The position numbers and the translations under genes are program-made. The notes under the pieces were generated by a model, which was not told the origin of the DNA, made no database searches, and saw only the letters and a list, made by a program, of their open reading frames with translations. Below, one piece after another: positions 9,077 through 19,604 of a DNA stretch of 57,811 nucleotides (the stretch's first letter is position 1; every line of letters begins with the position of its first letter). The stretch comes from Elusimicrobiales bacterium. GTDB taxonomy: Bacteria > Elusimicrobiota > Elusimicrobia > Elusimicrobiales > UBA9959. The stretch spans positions 1-57,811 of the forward strand of contig JAMPXK010000011.1 in assembly GCA_023701245.1 (NCBI GenBank), in the 5' to 3' direction.

Positions 9077-12000
9077 CTACTTCACTATCGCCATCTTGTG
9101 CGCCTTATTGCCCAGTTTCTTCCCGTCGAGGAAAGCGAGCATCAGGTACACGCCGGAGGCGCAGTCCTGGTTATTGTCGTTCTTGCCGTCCCATTCGGAG
9201 TAGTAGATGCCGTCGGTCCCCGCGGTGTTGTCGCGGCGGCCTTCGTCGATGGTGCGCACCTTCTCGCCTGCCAGGTTGTAGATGACGAACTTCAGGCTGC
9301 CGGCCTTGCCGGCTGGCAGGTTGTACTTTATCAGCGTGCCCGGGGTGGAGTAGGTGGCGCCCAGTATACCCTGCCCGTCGGCGCTCACGTTCACCGTCTT
9401 GGCCTTCAGGCTGAACGGGTTGGGCATGTTCACCACGTCGAAGGCGGTGCTGTAGGCCGCCTTGCCGGTGGTGGGCTTGGCCGTGAACACGGCGAACCGG
9501 CCGGTCTGGCTGGAGGGGTTGGTGGCGCTGGGCACGTAGCGGCCGTTCTTCACGGCGCTCATGCCGAAACGCTTGCGGCCCAACGGCGTCGCGGTGCCGC
9601 CGCTGCCCTCGTAAGCCAGCTCCAGGCTGGCCACGTCCACGCTGACCACGCCGGTCATCGGGTCCACGGTGTAGTTGCCGGGGATCTCCTTCCAGGAGCC
9701 GGAGGCCGCGTCATACTGGTAGATGCGCAGGCCGGTGGTGTTGAGCGCCCTTTCCTTGTCGTACTTCAGAGTAAGGGTGAAGGGCTTGTTGGGCTGGGCG
9801 TTGGAGAGGTCCATGTTGTAGATCTCCGACGCCATCATGCCGGAGATGGCCGCTTCCAGCGTGACATTGCCCTTGGCGGTCTTTACCGTGCGCACGCTGG
9901 GCAGCGCGCTGAAGAAGCCGCCCACCAGGTTGGAGAAGTCCGCGGTGCCAGAAGAGGTGGTTATGGCGCCGGCGTCCAGTTCCAGGCCGGAATATTCCTC
10001 GCTTTCCTGGTCCATCACGATCTCGCCGCCGGCTATCGCCGCGTCCTGGATGTACTGCTCGGTCTTGGCGTCGTTGGTCTGGTCGTAGAGAATGGTCTTC
10101 TCCATGCGGTTGTCGCCGTCGCCGGCCGCCACGTAGACGGTGTAGTACTGGCGGTTGGACGACACGGTGAACTGGCCCAGGTAGCTGTTGTTGGCGCCGG
10201 GCACCAGGGCCAGGCTGACCGCGGTGGCGGCCTCGTAAGCCTCGCCGGGGTTGTACCGGCAGACGGGCGTGGTCACCAGCGCCTTGGGGCTGTTGATAAT
10301 AACGTCAACCTTGCTGGAGGAATCGGGCGACTTGCGCACCTTCAGGGTGATCTGCGGCGGGATGTCGCGCAGCACGATGTCGTCCACCACGGTATCGCCG
10401 TTGAGCGCCTCTACGCTGATGGTCTCGGGCAGCTTGCCGTCCATGAAGGCGGAGACCTTGTACAGGTGGCCCATGATGATGCCGGTGATCTCGTAGGAGC
10501 CGTCCTCACCCGTCTGCGCCTCTATCTTGGGCAGGTAGGCCGTGGGCGACTGCACGTTCACGGTCTCGTCGTAAGCCACCAGTTTTATCCCCTGGGCCGT
10601 GGAAGGCGCCGGGAACTTGCTGAGGTAAACGCGTCCGGTTATCTTAGACTCCGTAGGCGTCATGAAGAACTGGAACGAGGCCGAGTCGTTGCCGGCCAGG
10701 CCCGTCTTCTGCCCGGCCTTCACGAAGCCGTCCTTGGTGACCTCCAGGCGGTAGATACCGGCCGGCAGGTTGGCGAAGGAGAAGTTGCCCGAGGAGTCGG
10801 TAACGGTGAATTTATCCACGGTGCGGTGCTTCAGATAGACCCGCGCGTTGGCGAGGGCCTCTCCGGTGGCGGAACTTTTCACCACCCCGGAGATGCCGCT
10901 GATGACCAGCGCCTGGGCGTCGAAGTCGAACTCGTACGCCGCGTCCGCGGGCAGTTGGATCTCCTTGGCCACGGGCGGGTAGTTGGGGTTCACGAACACC
11001 GCGGTGTAGCGGCCGGGCGGCATGCCCCAGACCAGGTAGCGCAGCGGGTTGGCGGCCAGCGAGTTCAAGACCAGGGCCTTGTCCTTCTGCTGCATGCCGG
11101 CCTCGAACGCTCCGATGGCGGTCTCGTCGGGCAGGGCATGGGAGAAGCCTTTCAGGTCTCCGGCCGTGTCGTAGAGCATCACGGCGGGGATCAAAGGCAT
11201 GATCTCGGAGTCGAAGTTGGCGAACATCTTGTCGAAGTCCTGGTCCACGAAGATGCGGCTGCCGGTGACATGCCCGGCCATGACGCCCTGGCCCACCGAG
11301 CCCAGCACGTTGATCTGGATAGGCTGGGCGAGGGTGCCGATGTTCGGGTTGCTGTCGGACTTCTTCACCGTCACGCCGCGCACCTGGCCTATGAAGTTGG
11401 CGAACTGGTAGAAACTCTGCGGCCGGTCCCCGTCCCCCCCGCTGGGATTGTAGTTGGCGCCCACCACCAGGTAGAAGTCGTACTGGCCCGGCACCATGTA
11501 CTTCTTGTCCCACGAGGCGGTAGTGGTGCTGTAGTTGAAGTAATACTGCGGCTGGTCGAAGAACAATTCCGTTATGTTGCGCTGGTTCATCGGGAAGCCG
11601 GAGGGCACGCCCAGCACCGTGTAGGTCCAGGCGGGGGTGGAGATCTCCGGCAGGCCGAAGATCTGCGGCTGCACCACCAGGCCGTCCTGGAGCGTCAGCT
11701 TGACTTCGGTGGTCTTGCCCGCGGTAACGGAAACGCCTTCCAGCTCCATGGGCGGCCAGCGGAAGTCGTCGCCCCGGGGCTTGAGGTAGATCTCGTAAGT
11801 GCCGGGCGGGACGTTGGGGAACTCGAAAGCGCCGTAGTCGTCGGTGCCGGTCCCGTCGCTGAACTGCACGGTCTTGCCGCGCGCCTCTATATCGGCGGAA
11901 TAGGCGCAGCCGTTACTGGAGCAGCTGGGCTTGAAGTTGCTGCCGTCGGGGAACTTCACCTGGCCCCGCAGCCCGCCGGAACGCGTCAGCGTGAAGTCCA

Positions 12001-15000
12001 TGCGGATGGTGTCTGTAGACGTGAACTGCGCCCCGTCGTTGAACGAGGAGAGCATGCCCCAGTCGGAAGCATAGATCTTCACCCAATAATCCGTCCCGGA
12101 GGACAGGGCTATGGAGTAGGAGGTGGTGTTGGAGGTCAGCCGGCCGGAGAAGGGCGTAAAGCCCAGCTGGCGCGCGCCGTCACAGCCGCCGTCGCAGTCC
12201 TGGATGGCCATTACCACCACGGGCGAGGAGGCCGGGATCTCCAGCGGACTCGTTTCCGTAACGGTATAGGTGGTCACGAAGGTCAGGTTGCCGTAGAGCG
12301 TGCCCAGCGTGTTGCCGCCCGTGGCGGCCATGTTGAACTGCAGGTTATTGGCCGCCAGGCAGGCGCCGTTGCGGTCCAGCACCCAGACCTTGCCGGGCGT
12401 ACACACGGAGCTGGTACCGGGCTTGCGGGCCGTGGAGGAAGAGATGGTGACGCGCAGATCGTCGTCCTGGCTCTCCTTGTCGTTGCCGGCGTTCAGGTCG
12501 CTCCAGCTCCCCATGAACTCGGCCTGCAGGCGCACGTTGCCGTCGGTCAGGCCGGTGATGGTGAACGTACCGTCGGCGCCGGTCTTTACCTTGGTCTCGT
12601 TGCGCACCCCGGCCATGCCGGTCTGCGCGTAAGAGTCCGTGCCGGAGGCCCAGTTGAAGTCGCCGTGGACCATCACGCTGGCGTTGGGCAGGGGCGTGTT
12701 GTTGTATCTAAGGATGCCGGTGAGGGTGTAGGTGGCCAGCGTCAGCATGTAATCGCGCGTCACCGTGCTCTCAAGCGAGGTCACGCAGACCCCCTGGAAG
12801 TTGCCGGCTATGGTACAGTCGGAATTCCCGCCCTCGTAATGGTTGCCGTAGCCCAGTTTCTTTATCTCCAGGTTGTAACTGTTGGTGGAGAGGATCACGC
12901 CGTTGAAGACGGCCTTGCCGTTCACGTCGGTCAGGTTCTCGTAGGAGAGAACCCTGTAGGAGCAGGGCCCCCCGCCGCAGTTGGTGGTATTGTCCATTCC
13001 CCAGCGCACCAGTTCCACGCGCGCGCCCTCTATGGGGGCGCCCCAGGTGGAGCGCACCACGGCCTGGAAGGACGGCGGTATGGTGGAGCCGCCCACCGCG
13101 TAGCCGATAGCGGCCACGGCGCTGGTCATGTCCACGGTATAGCCGGAGGTTCCGGGGAAAGCGCTGTTGAGGTACAGGGTGGTGGCTTTGCTCTTGCCCG
13201 GGACATTGATATTCACGCCGTACACCCCGGCGTCGGCCGGAGGCACGTTATGAATGGCGAGGGATGTATTGAAGGAAGTGGAGCGGGTCACGCCGTAAGC
13301 GGCTTTGTCGCCGTTCTTGGAGTAGAACACCTCGCCCATCAGGTAATCCCCGGCCGCCAGGCCGGAGGAGACGGCGATGTTGAGGGTGTAGCCCGGCTCG
13401 CTGGCTCCCTTGGCGTAGAGCCGGTACTGCTTGGTGGCGTCGCCCGTCAGGTTGACCATGAAGGACCCGTACGGGTCCATCAGCTGGTCCTTGATGGTGG
13501 GTTTGTAGCCGGGCGTGGAGATGCCCACGAAATACTGGAAGCCGGCAGGCAGGCGGGCGCTGTAGAAACCCGAAGCGCTGGCGCTGCCGATCACCATCAG
13601 CTCGGGGTTGATGCCGCCGTTCTGGTCGAAAGGCATGATGATGATGGGCGCGCCGGAGGCGTACCCGGCCCCCGCGCCGGAGGTGATGTAGACGGACAGC
13701 AGCGGGTTGCTGTTGGAGAAGATGATCTGGCGGTAGCGGTACACGCCGAAGCCGCCGTTGAATTCGCCGGTGGCGTAGATGTAGCCCGCGGTATCCACGT
13801 GCACGTCCCAGCCGCGCTCGTAGGAAGACCCGCCGCCGTTGAAGGAGCGGCTCCAGATAACGCTGCCCTCCGGACTGAACTTACGGAGGAACAGGTTCTC
13901 GCCCTGGTTGAGGTCCCAGCGCGATTCGGAACCGGCCACGTAGACGGAGCCCTGGTGGTCCAGGGCCAGGTTGCCGGCCGAGTCGTAGTTGTTGGAGGGG
14001 TCGTTATAGGTCCTGGTCCAGACCTCGCTCATAATGGGCTCGGCGGTGGCGTCCAGTTTGCGCACCCAGATATCTCCGCCGGAATCCTGCGAATACACCG
14101 TGGCCGCGGCGTAGACGTTGCCCAGGCCGTCGGGAGCCACACCGGCGCCCTGGTCCCAGTTGCTGTCCGCCCCGGTCAGGACCGCGGTGGAAAGCGCCAC
14201 CAGGCTGGTATTCAGTTTGGTCACAAAGGCGTCGGAGCCGGTGCCGGCCCTGTTGATATTGCCTGCCGCGTAGATAAAGGCCGTGGTGCTGTCGTAGACC
14301 AGGTCCGCTATTTCGTGGCCCCAGTTGTCGCCGTTACCCTGCAGGGCGGCGGTGGTCAGCTGCACGCCGGCCGGCGAGGCCTTCACCAGGTAGGCGTACT
14401 CCCGGGACGGGGAGTCCAGCTGGGCGGAACCGCCCAGGTAGACGTTGCCGTCGGCGTCGGCGGTCACCGCGAAGGCGCGGTCGTAATAATTGCCGTAATC
14501 GTAAGTGCGGCTCCACAGGAGCGCCCCCGCGGCGCTGTACTTCACGGCCAGCAGGTCGTTCTTGGTCTGGGAGTCCCAGGTGCCGCGCATGCCGGCCACT
14601 ATGAGGTTGCCGGCCTGGTCCACGGTCACCGCGTAAGCTTCCAGCTGCTCGTTGGGCCTGGCGGCGAAGAACTTGGTCCAGGCCACGCTCATGTCGTGGC
14701 GGTACTTGCGCAGCACGAACATGGCGTTGCTGCCGCCGGCCGCCGCGGCGCCCGCGGCCGGGCTGAGCCAGTAGTTGGAAACGGTGTAAAGGTTGTTGTC
14801 GCGGTCGCGGGCGGACTTATTGCGCCAGCTGTAGGAGTTGTTGATGGTCCACACCTTGCTGTCCGGGTAGGTGACGGCGCTGCTCTGCACGTCGGGCGTA
14901 TTGGCGTAGGCCGTGGCCTGGCCGGCCAGGGCGTTAAGGGTGACGCCGTCGTCGGCCCAGACGCGGAAGTAATAGTTGGGCGAGGTAATGCCTCCCGCCC

Positions 15001-18000
15001 CGTCGCGGCTGGCGTCCAGGCCGCCTATGTTGTAACTCTGGTACATGCCTGAAGAAACGGGAGCGGTGGTGTAGAAGACCGTCTGGGCAGAGGTGTACGC
15101 CCAGGGACCCGCGCCGGAAAGGGAAGCCTGGAAATAGTAGGTGGAACCGGCAGGCAGGTCCAGCGGCGAGGTCCAGCTGATCTCGGCGGTGCCGGGGTAG
15201 GCGCCGGGGCGCCCGTCTATGATGAATGACGGCGGCAGGAAGGTATAGATGCCCGGCCGGCCGCCCATGACCGAAGCGCCGGCAAAGATGCCGGAGCCGT
15301 CGAGCATCACATTAAGGGCCTGCTCGCTGTTGCCGGCATTGTCGAAGGTCTTGGTCCATTCGCGTTCCAGCGTGGCGGGGGCCACCTTGGTCACGCGGAT
15401 GTTCTGACCCTGCATGATATCGTTGCGCATCTCGTAGCCGGCGGTATAAACATACCCGCCGTGATACGCGGCCCCGTAGTTGACTTCCATGTTGCCGGCT
15501 ACGTTATAGGTGGAAGCGGCCACGTAATCCAGCGGCCCCCCCTCCCGGTTGATGAACTTGCCCAGCCAGGCGTCCTCGGAACTGAACACGCTGATGCGGC
15601 CCGCGACGTAAACGTCCGAGTCCGGGCCCACGGCCACGCCGTAGGCGGTCTCGGAAAGACTGGCAGCGGGGCTGCTGACGGCCACCTGGGCTTCCAGGGC
15701 CCCGGTATTCAGGGCGTACCTGGCCAGCCAGATATCCGCGTCGCTGGCGGCAACGCCCTTTTCACCGGCCACGAAAACCGCGGCGGTGGTAACCGCTATG
15801 CCGTTAAACCGGTTGCCCATGCTGCCGGCGGCGGCGTCCACGGTGGAAGACCAAATTTCGAAACCAGCCGGGGAGAATTTCTTTACCATCGCCGCGGCGT
15901 TGCTGACGGAGGTCTTTATCTGCCCGGCCACGTAGGCGTTGCCGGCGGCGTCCAGCGCCACGGCGTTGGCATAGTCCATGCCCATGGTCTCTCCGGGCAG
16001 TTTCACGCTCCAGGCCAGAAGACCGTCTGGCAGCACTTTGGCCAGGTAAATGTCGTCCATGTTGGTCGGGTCCGAATTCATGGACCCGGCGGCGTACACA
16101 ACTCCGGAGGAAACGGCCAGGGCCCGGATAGTGAAAGAAGGGCTGGCGTTAAGCGTGGCAGCAGTATTGTTGTAGAAGCGCGTCCATTCGAAACGGCCGC
16201 TGGGCTTGTCGTACTTGCGCAGGGCCCAGCCGCCTTCCATGGTGCCGCCGCCCATCACGCCAAAAGCCTGGTAGATATTGCCGGCCTGGTCCATGGCCGT
16301 GGCAAAACTCATGGGGCTGCTCTCGGCGTAGGTAAGCCGCGCCTGCGGGTAGGTGTTCACGGTATCGCTCAACGCCGGCGTGCGGGGCTTGGCGTAAACC
16401 GCGCCGCCCATGGAAAGACCTTCCAGCCAGACCTTGAAATAGTAGGTGGGCGTGGTCAGGCCGCCGTAAGCGTCGCGCGAGGCTGGCAGGCCGCGCACCA
16501 GGTAGCCGTCGCTGGTGCCGGAAGGCACGGCCACGGTGGTGATGTCCACCTGGGCGGTGGCGGTGCTCCAGTTGAAAGCCGGGTTGGTGCTGTACTGCAC
16601 ATAGAGGTGGCTGCCGCCGGGCACCGGGAAAGGATAGGTCCAGGAAAGCTGCACGGAACCGGTATACTCGCCGGCGTAGGACCCCAGCTGGAACGGGCTG
16701 CCGCCGGCCTGCGGGAAGGTGTAGAGGCCGTAGCTGTCGCCGAACTGGCCGGCCAGCAGCACGTCGCCCGTGGTGGAAAGTTCCACGTCGTAAAACACGT
16801 CGTCGCTGGAGGAGACGTAGTTGCGGGTGGAAACCAGCTGCCCGTCGGAGGTGTACTTGAAATAGAGGGCGTTGCGGCCCTGACCCAGGTCCATCCTGGA
16901 TTCGTAGCCGGCCGCGTAAACGCCGCCGAATTTATCTACGGCGCAGGCATAGGCGGCCTCGTCCTTGCTGTACGGGGCGTAAGGATTGTCGTAAGTCCTG
17001 GTCCAGGTTATGGTGGTAAGCGCCAGGTTGAACCTGTGCACCACCAGGTTGCGGTTCTGGCTGAGGTCGCTGCGCTCCTCGTAGCCGCAGAGATAGGCGA
17101 ACCCGGCGGGGTTCACGGCAAGGCCGAAAGCCGCGTCGTAACCGTTAGCGGGGCTGTTGTAATCCCAGGCCGTTATCCGGTCGCCCGTGGCAAAGTCGTA
17201 TTTGGCTATCTCCATGTCGGCGTAGCCGGCGGAATTGGAAGCCTGCCCGCCTATGTAGACGAAGCCGGTAGCGTCAATGGCCAGGTCGCTGATAAAGTCC
17301 TCGGTATTGGTGGCGCGGGTACTGTTAAAGACGTTCTCCCAGGCCGGCGCGCCGTTGACCGCCGCCACTTTGGCCAGCCACATATCGGAAGAGGCGCTGG
17401 AAAAGTCCACCACGTAGCCGCCGGCGTAGACATAAGTCCCGTCGAAGGCCACGGCCTGGGCCCGGGCGTTGCCGTAGTTGCCGGGGCGGGTGTTGAGCCA
17501 CAGCAGTTCGCCCTCGGTGGAGTACTTGGCCAGCAGGGCTTCCTCGTTGCTGCCGTTATAGAAACTGCCGGCCACGTACACGTCGCCGTTAACGGGGTTG
17601 ACGCTCACGGCGCGGCCGTAGTCCCATCCGGCCTGGTACGGGCTGTTAAGCAGGCGCACCCACTGCAGGGCGCCCGCGGCGTTGTATTTGCGCAGCACTA
17701 TCTCGCTGCCGCCCTGCTGCTGGTTGAGGGTGAACGTGTTGAGCAGATAGGAATTGTTGAAGCGGTCCACGGCCAGGCGGCCGCCGTAATAATCGCGCAG
17801 GCCGCTTTCCAGCGTAAGGGTGCCGCCGCCGTAAGGCGTGGCCGAAACCGACGGGAACAGCGGCGTGGCCGCGCGGGACGACAGGTCGGAGGAAGGCACG
17901 GAATAACCGCCGTTGCCGGGAGACCAGGCCCAGACCTTGAAGCTGTAGACGGGGCTCTGCACGTTGTTGGAACCATCCACGCCGGTATTCAGGCCGCCGA

Positions 18001-18289
18001 CAATAATGGTATGCAGCGAACCATTGGTGCCGGAGGCCGCGGAAGTGGTTATCTCCAGCTGGGCGTTGGCAGTGTCCCAGGTCTCGGTGGCCGGGTGGGT
18101 GGAGTACTGGACATAAAACTTGTCTCCGTCGGAGAGAGTATCGTTGCTCTGCCAGGAGAACCGCGCGGTTCCGGAGTAAGGCCCGGACGAGAGCGCTACC
18201 GGCGTAGGCGCGTTGGTGGCCCAGCCGCCCGAAGGCCAGAGGCAGGCCGCGGCCGCCAGGATAAAAATGGTTTTTTTCATATTGGACAT
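9077..18289 (-). CDS. Giant exported protein B: three fn3 + beta-propeller units, carboxypeptidase-regulatory-like repeats, FlgD-Ig-like C-terminus
   Basis: This is a 3070-aa predicted surface protein. The start at 18289 is chosen because AGGAG lies 6 nt upstream; a GTG at 18307 lies upstream of that site. After a signal peptide (to about residue 24, SGGWA) there are three successive units. Each is a fibronectin-III-like domain (about 25-145, 533-645, 1021-1130) followed by seven repeats of a DxxGNVYVAG...KY...G...W type, a probable seven-bladed SBBP-like propeller (about 150-530, 650-1018, 1135-1520). From 1520 to 2700 there are many carboxypeptidase-regulatory-like beta-sandwiches (DSSGNFSFANLPAGIYRLEV and similar). 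The C-terminal domain (about 2950-3070) carries MPNPF and ends KMAIVK. Residues from about 1600 to the end are related to giant A. The function is inferred: adhesion or surface display. Confidence 0.85.
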   Translation of the reverse strand: MSNMKKTIFILAAAACLWPSGGWATNAPTPVALSSGPYSGTARFSWQSNDTLSDGDKFYVQYSTHPATETWDTANAQLEITTSAASGTNGSLHTIIVGGLNTGVDGSNNVQSPVYSFKVWAWSPGNGGYSVPSSDLSSRAATPLFPSVSATPYGGGTLTLESGLRDYYGGRLAVDRFNNSYLLNTFTLNQQQGGSEIVLRKYNAAGALQWVRLLNSPYQAGWDYGRAVSVNPVNGDVYVAGSFYNGSNEEALLAKYSTEGELLWLNTRPGNYGNARAQAVAFDGTYVYAGGYVVDFSSASSDMWLAKVAAVNGAPAWENVFNSTRATNTEDFISDLAIDATGFVYIGGQASNSAGYADMEIAKYDFATGDRITAWDYNSPANGYDAAFGLAVNPAGFAYLCGYEERSDLSQNRNLVVHRFNLALTTITWTRTYDNPYAPYSKDEAAYACAVDKFGGVYAAGYESRMDLGQGRNALYFKYTSDGQLVSTRNYVSSSDDVFYDVELSTTGDVLLAGQFGDSYGLYTFPQAGGSPFQLGSYAGEYTGSVQLSWTYPFPVPGGSHLYVQYSTNPAFNWSTATAQVDITTVAVPSGTSDGYLVRGLPASRDAYGGLTTPTYYFKVWLEGLSMGGAVYAKPRTPALSDTVNTYPQARLTYAESSPMSFATAMDQAGNIYQAFGVMGGGTMEGGWALRKYDKPSGRFEWTRFYNNTAATLNASPSFTIRALAVSSGVVYAAGSMNSDPTNMDDIYLAKVLPDGLLAWSVKLPGETMGMDYANAVALDAAGNAYVAGQIKTSVSNAAAMVKKFSPAGFEIWSSTVDAAAGSMGNRFNGIAVTTAAVFVAGEKGVAASDADIWLARYALNTGALEAQVAVSSPAASLSETAYGVAVGPDSDVYVAGRISVFSSEDAWLGKFINREGGPLDYVAASTYNVAGNMEVNYGAAYHGGYVYTAGYEMRNDIMQGQNIRVTKVAPATLEREWTKTFDNAGNSEQALNVMLDGSGIFAGASVMGGRPGIYTFLPPSFIIDGRPGAYPGTAEISWTSPLDLPAGSTYYFQASLSGAGPWAYTSAQTVFYTTAPVSSGMYQSYNIGGLDASRDGAGGITSPNYYFRVWADDGVTLNALAGQATAYANTPDVQSSAVTYPDSKVWTINNSYSWRNKSARDRDNNLYTVSNYWLSPAAGAAAAGGSNAMFVLRKYRHDMSVAWTKFFAARPNEQLEAYAVTVDQAGNLIVAGMRGTWDSQTKNDLLAVKYSAAGALLWSRTYDYGNYYDRAFAVTADADGNVYLGGSAQLDSPSREYAYLVKASPAGVQLTTAALQGNGDNWGHEIADLVYDSTTAFIYAAGNINRAGTGSDAFVTKLNTSLVALSTAVLTGADSNWDQGAGVAPDGLGNVYAAATVYSQDSGGDIWVRKLDATAEPIMSEVWTRTYNDPSNNYDSAGNLALDHQGSVYVAGSESRWDLNQGENLFLRKFSPEGSVIWSRSFNGGGSSYERGWDVHVDTAGYIYATGEFNGGFGVYRYRQIIFSNSNPLLSVYITSGAGAGYASGAPIIIMPFDQNGGINPELMVIGSASASGFYSARLPAGFQYFVGISTPGYKPTIKDQLMDPYGSFMVNLTGDATKQYRLYAKGASEPGYTLNIAVSSGLAAGDYLMGEVFYSKNGDKAAYGVTRSTSFNTSLAIHNVPPADAGVYGVNINVPGKSKATTLYLNSAFPGTSGYTVDMTSAVAAIGYAVGGSTIPPSFQAVVRSTWGAPIEGARVELVRWGMDNTTNCGGGPCSYRVLSYENLTDVNGKAVFNGVILSTNSYNLEIKKLGYGNHYEGGNSDCTIAGNFQGVCVTSLESTVTRDYMLTLATYTLTGILRYNNTPLPNASVMVHGDFNWASGTDSYAQTGMAGVRNETKVKTGADGTFTITGLTDGNVRLQAEFMGSWSDLNAGNDKESQDDDLRVTISSSTARKPGTSSVCTPGKVWVLDRNGACLAANNLQFNMAATGGNTLGTLYGNLTFVTTYTVTETSPLEIPASSPVVVMAIQDCDGGCDGARQLGFTPFSGRLTSNTTSYSIALSSGTDYWVKIYASDWGMLSSFNDGAQFTSTDTIRMDFTLTRSGGLRGQVKFPDGSNFKPSCSSNGCAYSADIEARGKTVQFSDGTGTDDYGAFEFPNVPPGTYEIYLKPRGDDFRWPPMELEGVSVTAGKTTEVKLTLQDGLVVQPQIFGLPEISTPAWTYTVLGVPSGFPMNQRNITELFFDQPQYYFNYSTTTASWDKKYMVPGQYDFYLVVGANYNPSGGDGDRPQSFYQFANFIGQVRGVTVKKSDSNPNIGTLAQPIQINVLGSVGQGVMAGHVTGSRIFVDQDFDKMFANFDSEIMPLIPAVMLYDTAGDLKGFSHALPDETAIGAFEAGMQQKDKALVLNSLAANPLRYLVWGMPPGRYTAVFVNPNYPPVAKEIQLPADAAYEFDFDAQALVISGISGVVKSSATGEALANARVYLKHRTVDKFTVTDSSGNFSFANLPAGIYRLEVTKDGFVKAGQKTGLAGNDSASFQFFMTPTESKITGRVYLSKFPAPSTAQGIKLVAYDETVNVQSPTAYLPKIEAQTGEDGSYEITGIIMGHLYKVSAFMDGKLPETISVEALNGDTVVDDIVLRDIPPQITLKVRKSPDSSSKVDVIINSPKALVTTPVCRYNPGEAYEAATAVSLALVPGANNSYLGQFTVSSNRQYYTVYVAAGDGDNRMEKTILYDQTNDAKTEQYIQDAAIAGGEIVMDQESEEYSGLELDAGAITTSSGTADFSNLVGGFFSALPSVRTVKTAKGNVTLEAAISGMMASEIYNMDLSNAQPNKPFTLTLKYDKERALNTTGLRIYQYDAASGSWKEIPGNYTVDPMTGVVSVDVASLELAYEGSGGTATPLGRKRFGMSAVKNGRYVPSATNPSSQTGRFAVFTAKPTTGKAAYSTAFDVVNMPNPFSLKAKTVNVSADGQGILGATYSTPGTLIKYNLPAGKAGSLKFVIYNLAGEKVRTIDEGRRDNTAGTDGIYYSEWDGKNDNNQDCASGVYLMLAFLDGKKLGNKAHKMAIVK

Positions 18290-18368
18290 AAGCTCTCCTG
18301 AAAACACCCTCGCGCCGGGCCTTAAGGCCGGCGCCGGGATCCGCGCTTGACTTTACCGCAGTCCGACG

Positions 18369-19592
18369 TTAAAACTCCCACTCCAGGCCCAGCAGGTAGG
18401 TGCTGGCCCGGTAGTTGTACCTGTAATTGGCCTCGTAACGCATATTGGAGGCCGAAACCTGGTAATTATAGGCCGCCTTGGCGAAAATTTTGCGGTAGAC
18501 GGGATAGCGCGCCGAAAGCGAGCTCAGCCAGAAGGTCTGGTTTATTTTGCCCGCGCCATAGGCGCCGGCGGCGTCCTGCTTGAGGCGGCCCAGGTAGTAG
18601 AGGCGCCGCCATTCCAGCCCGAAGCCGAACTGCGCCCCGTTGCGGAAATGGAAGCTGGCCGCCGGGCTGAGGGCCAGGTCGACGTAACTGTAGTAATCCT
18701 CTATGTACTTGGTGCGGGAGGAATCGTAGGAGTTCTGGTTGGAGCTCAGCCAGCCCACCCGGGCGCCGGCGCTGAGGTACACGGGCTTGATGGCCCGCGA
18801 AACCCGCAGGCTCCAGTTCTGCACCAGGTCCGCGCGCTTGTCGCTCTTGAAGTAAGCCTGGCCGGTAGCCGGCTTGGCCACCACGGCCTGGTCGCCGTAG
18901 CGGCGCCAGGTGAAGTCGTAGCCGGCCCTCATCACCAGCGGGTCCGGGAACCAGGTATAGGCGAAGCCCAGCCGGTGGTTGACGTTGTCCATGGTGTCGG
19001 TCCCGGCGTTGGAGGACAGTTCGTTAAAAGTGGTGGTGTCTATGACGGTAGCCGCCTCCGACAGGAGGGTGCTGTAGTTGGGGTAGGAAACCCGGTAGAA
19101 ATCGTAGGACTCGGTAAAGGTGCCGTGGGGGCGCTCCTGCTCCGCGTCGAACCCGAAGGAAAGCGTGGAGTAATCGAAAAGCCCGTCGCCCCATTTCTCG
19201 TCCTTGGTCTCCTTGATGAGGGCCTTGGACCAGGAAACGCGCGGCTTGTACTTGTCGAACTCCCGCGTGTACACGTACTTGAGCGAGAAAGTGTGCGTCT
19301 GGCGCTGGCGCGTAAGCACGCCGCCGCCGGCCAGCTCCTGAATGTCCTGGGTGCCTGAATAATTTCCGGCGTAGACCGGGATCAGGTCGTGGCCTTCGGC
19401 CAGTTTTATCACCGGGGAGAAGAAAGCGTCCAGCCGGCCCTGGAAGGAGGCCTCGTCCGAATCCAGGTAATACTTGCCGCCCAGCAGAGAAACGTCGCCG
19501 GCGGGCAGTACCTGCATCCGGGCGCTGGCGGCCGACGGCCCCAGGGCCAGCAGGGCGGCCAGGGCGGATCCTATAAAACTATTTTTGGTCAT
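18369..19592 (-). CDS. Predicted outer-membrane beta-barrel of an unrecognised family (copy B)
   Basis: This 407-aa protein has a signal peptide (cut near SAASA). The rest is almost entirely alternating, aromatic-rich beta-strand sequence and ends in LGLEWEF, with the terminal phenylalanine typical of BAM-inserted barrels. The start at 19592 is preferred over 19598 because AAAGGG is 8 nt from it. It is a clear paralogue of the 22803-24026 product: both are exactly 407 aa and share QELAGGG/NELAGGG, ETKDEKWGxGLxD and a C-terminal RYExxYRYNYxxSxY. No known porin or TonB plug motif is visible. It follows FecR B by 12 nt and precedes giant B. It may be a conduit or anchor, but this is inferred from context only. 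Confidence 0.75.
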   Translation of the reverse strand: MTKNSFIGSALAALLALGPSAASARMQVLPAGDVSLLGGKYYLDSDEASFQGRLDAFFSPVIKLAEGHDLIPVYAGNYSGTQDIQELAGGGVLTRQRQTHTFSLKYVYTREFDKYKPRVSWSKALIKETKDEKWGDGLFDYSTLSFGFDAEQERPHGTFTESYDFYRVSYPNYSTLLSEAATVIDTTTFNELSSNAGTDTMDNVNHRLGFAYTWFPDPLVMRAGYDFTWRRYGDQAVVAKPATGQAYFKSDKRADLVQNWSLRVSRAIKPVYLSAGARVGWLSSNQNSYDSSRTKYIEDYYSYVDLALSPAASFHFRNGAQFGFGLEWRRLYYLGRLKQDAAGAYGAGKINQTFWLSSLSARYPVYRKIFAKAAYNYQVSASNMRYEANYRYNYRASTYLLGLEWEF

Positions 19593-19604
19593 GGTCATAT
19601 CCCT

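Noticed and set aside
9098-15052. Open frame of 1984 codons antisense to giant B, and similar antisense frames at 15461-18301 and 25090-30003
   Set aside because: They are strictly antisense to a convincing gene, show low-complexity His/Gly/Val/Ala composition and have no domain or ribosome-binding site. High GC and biased codon use on the coding strand remove stops on the other.
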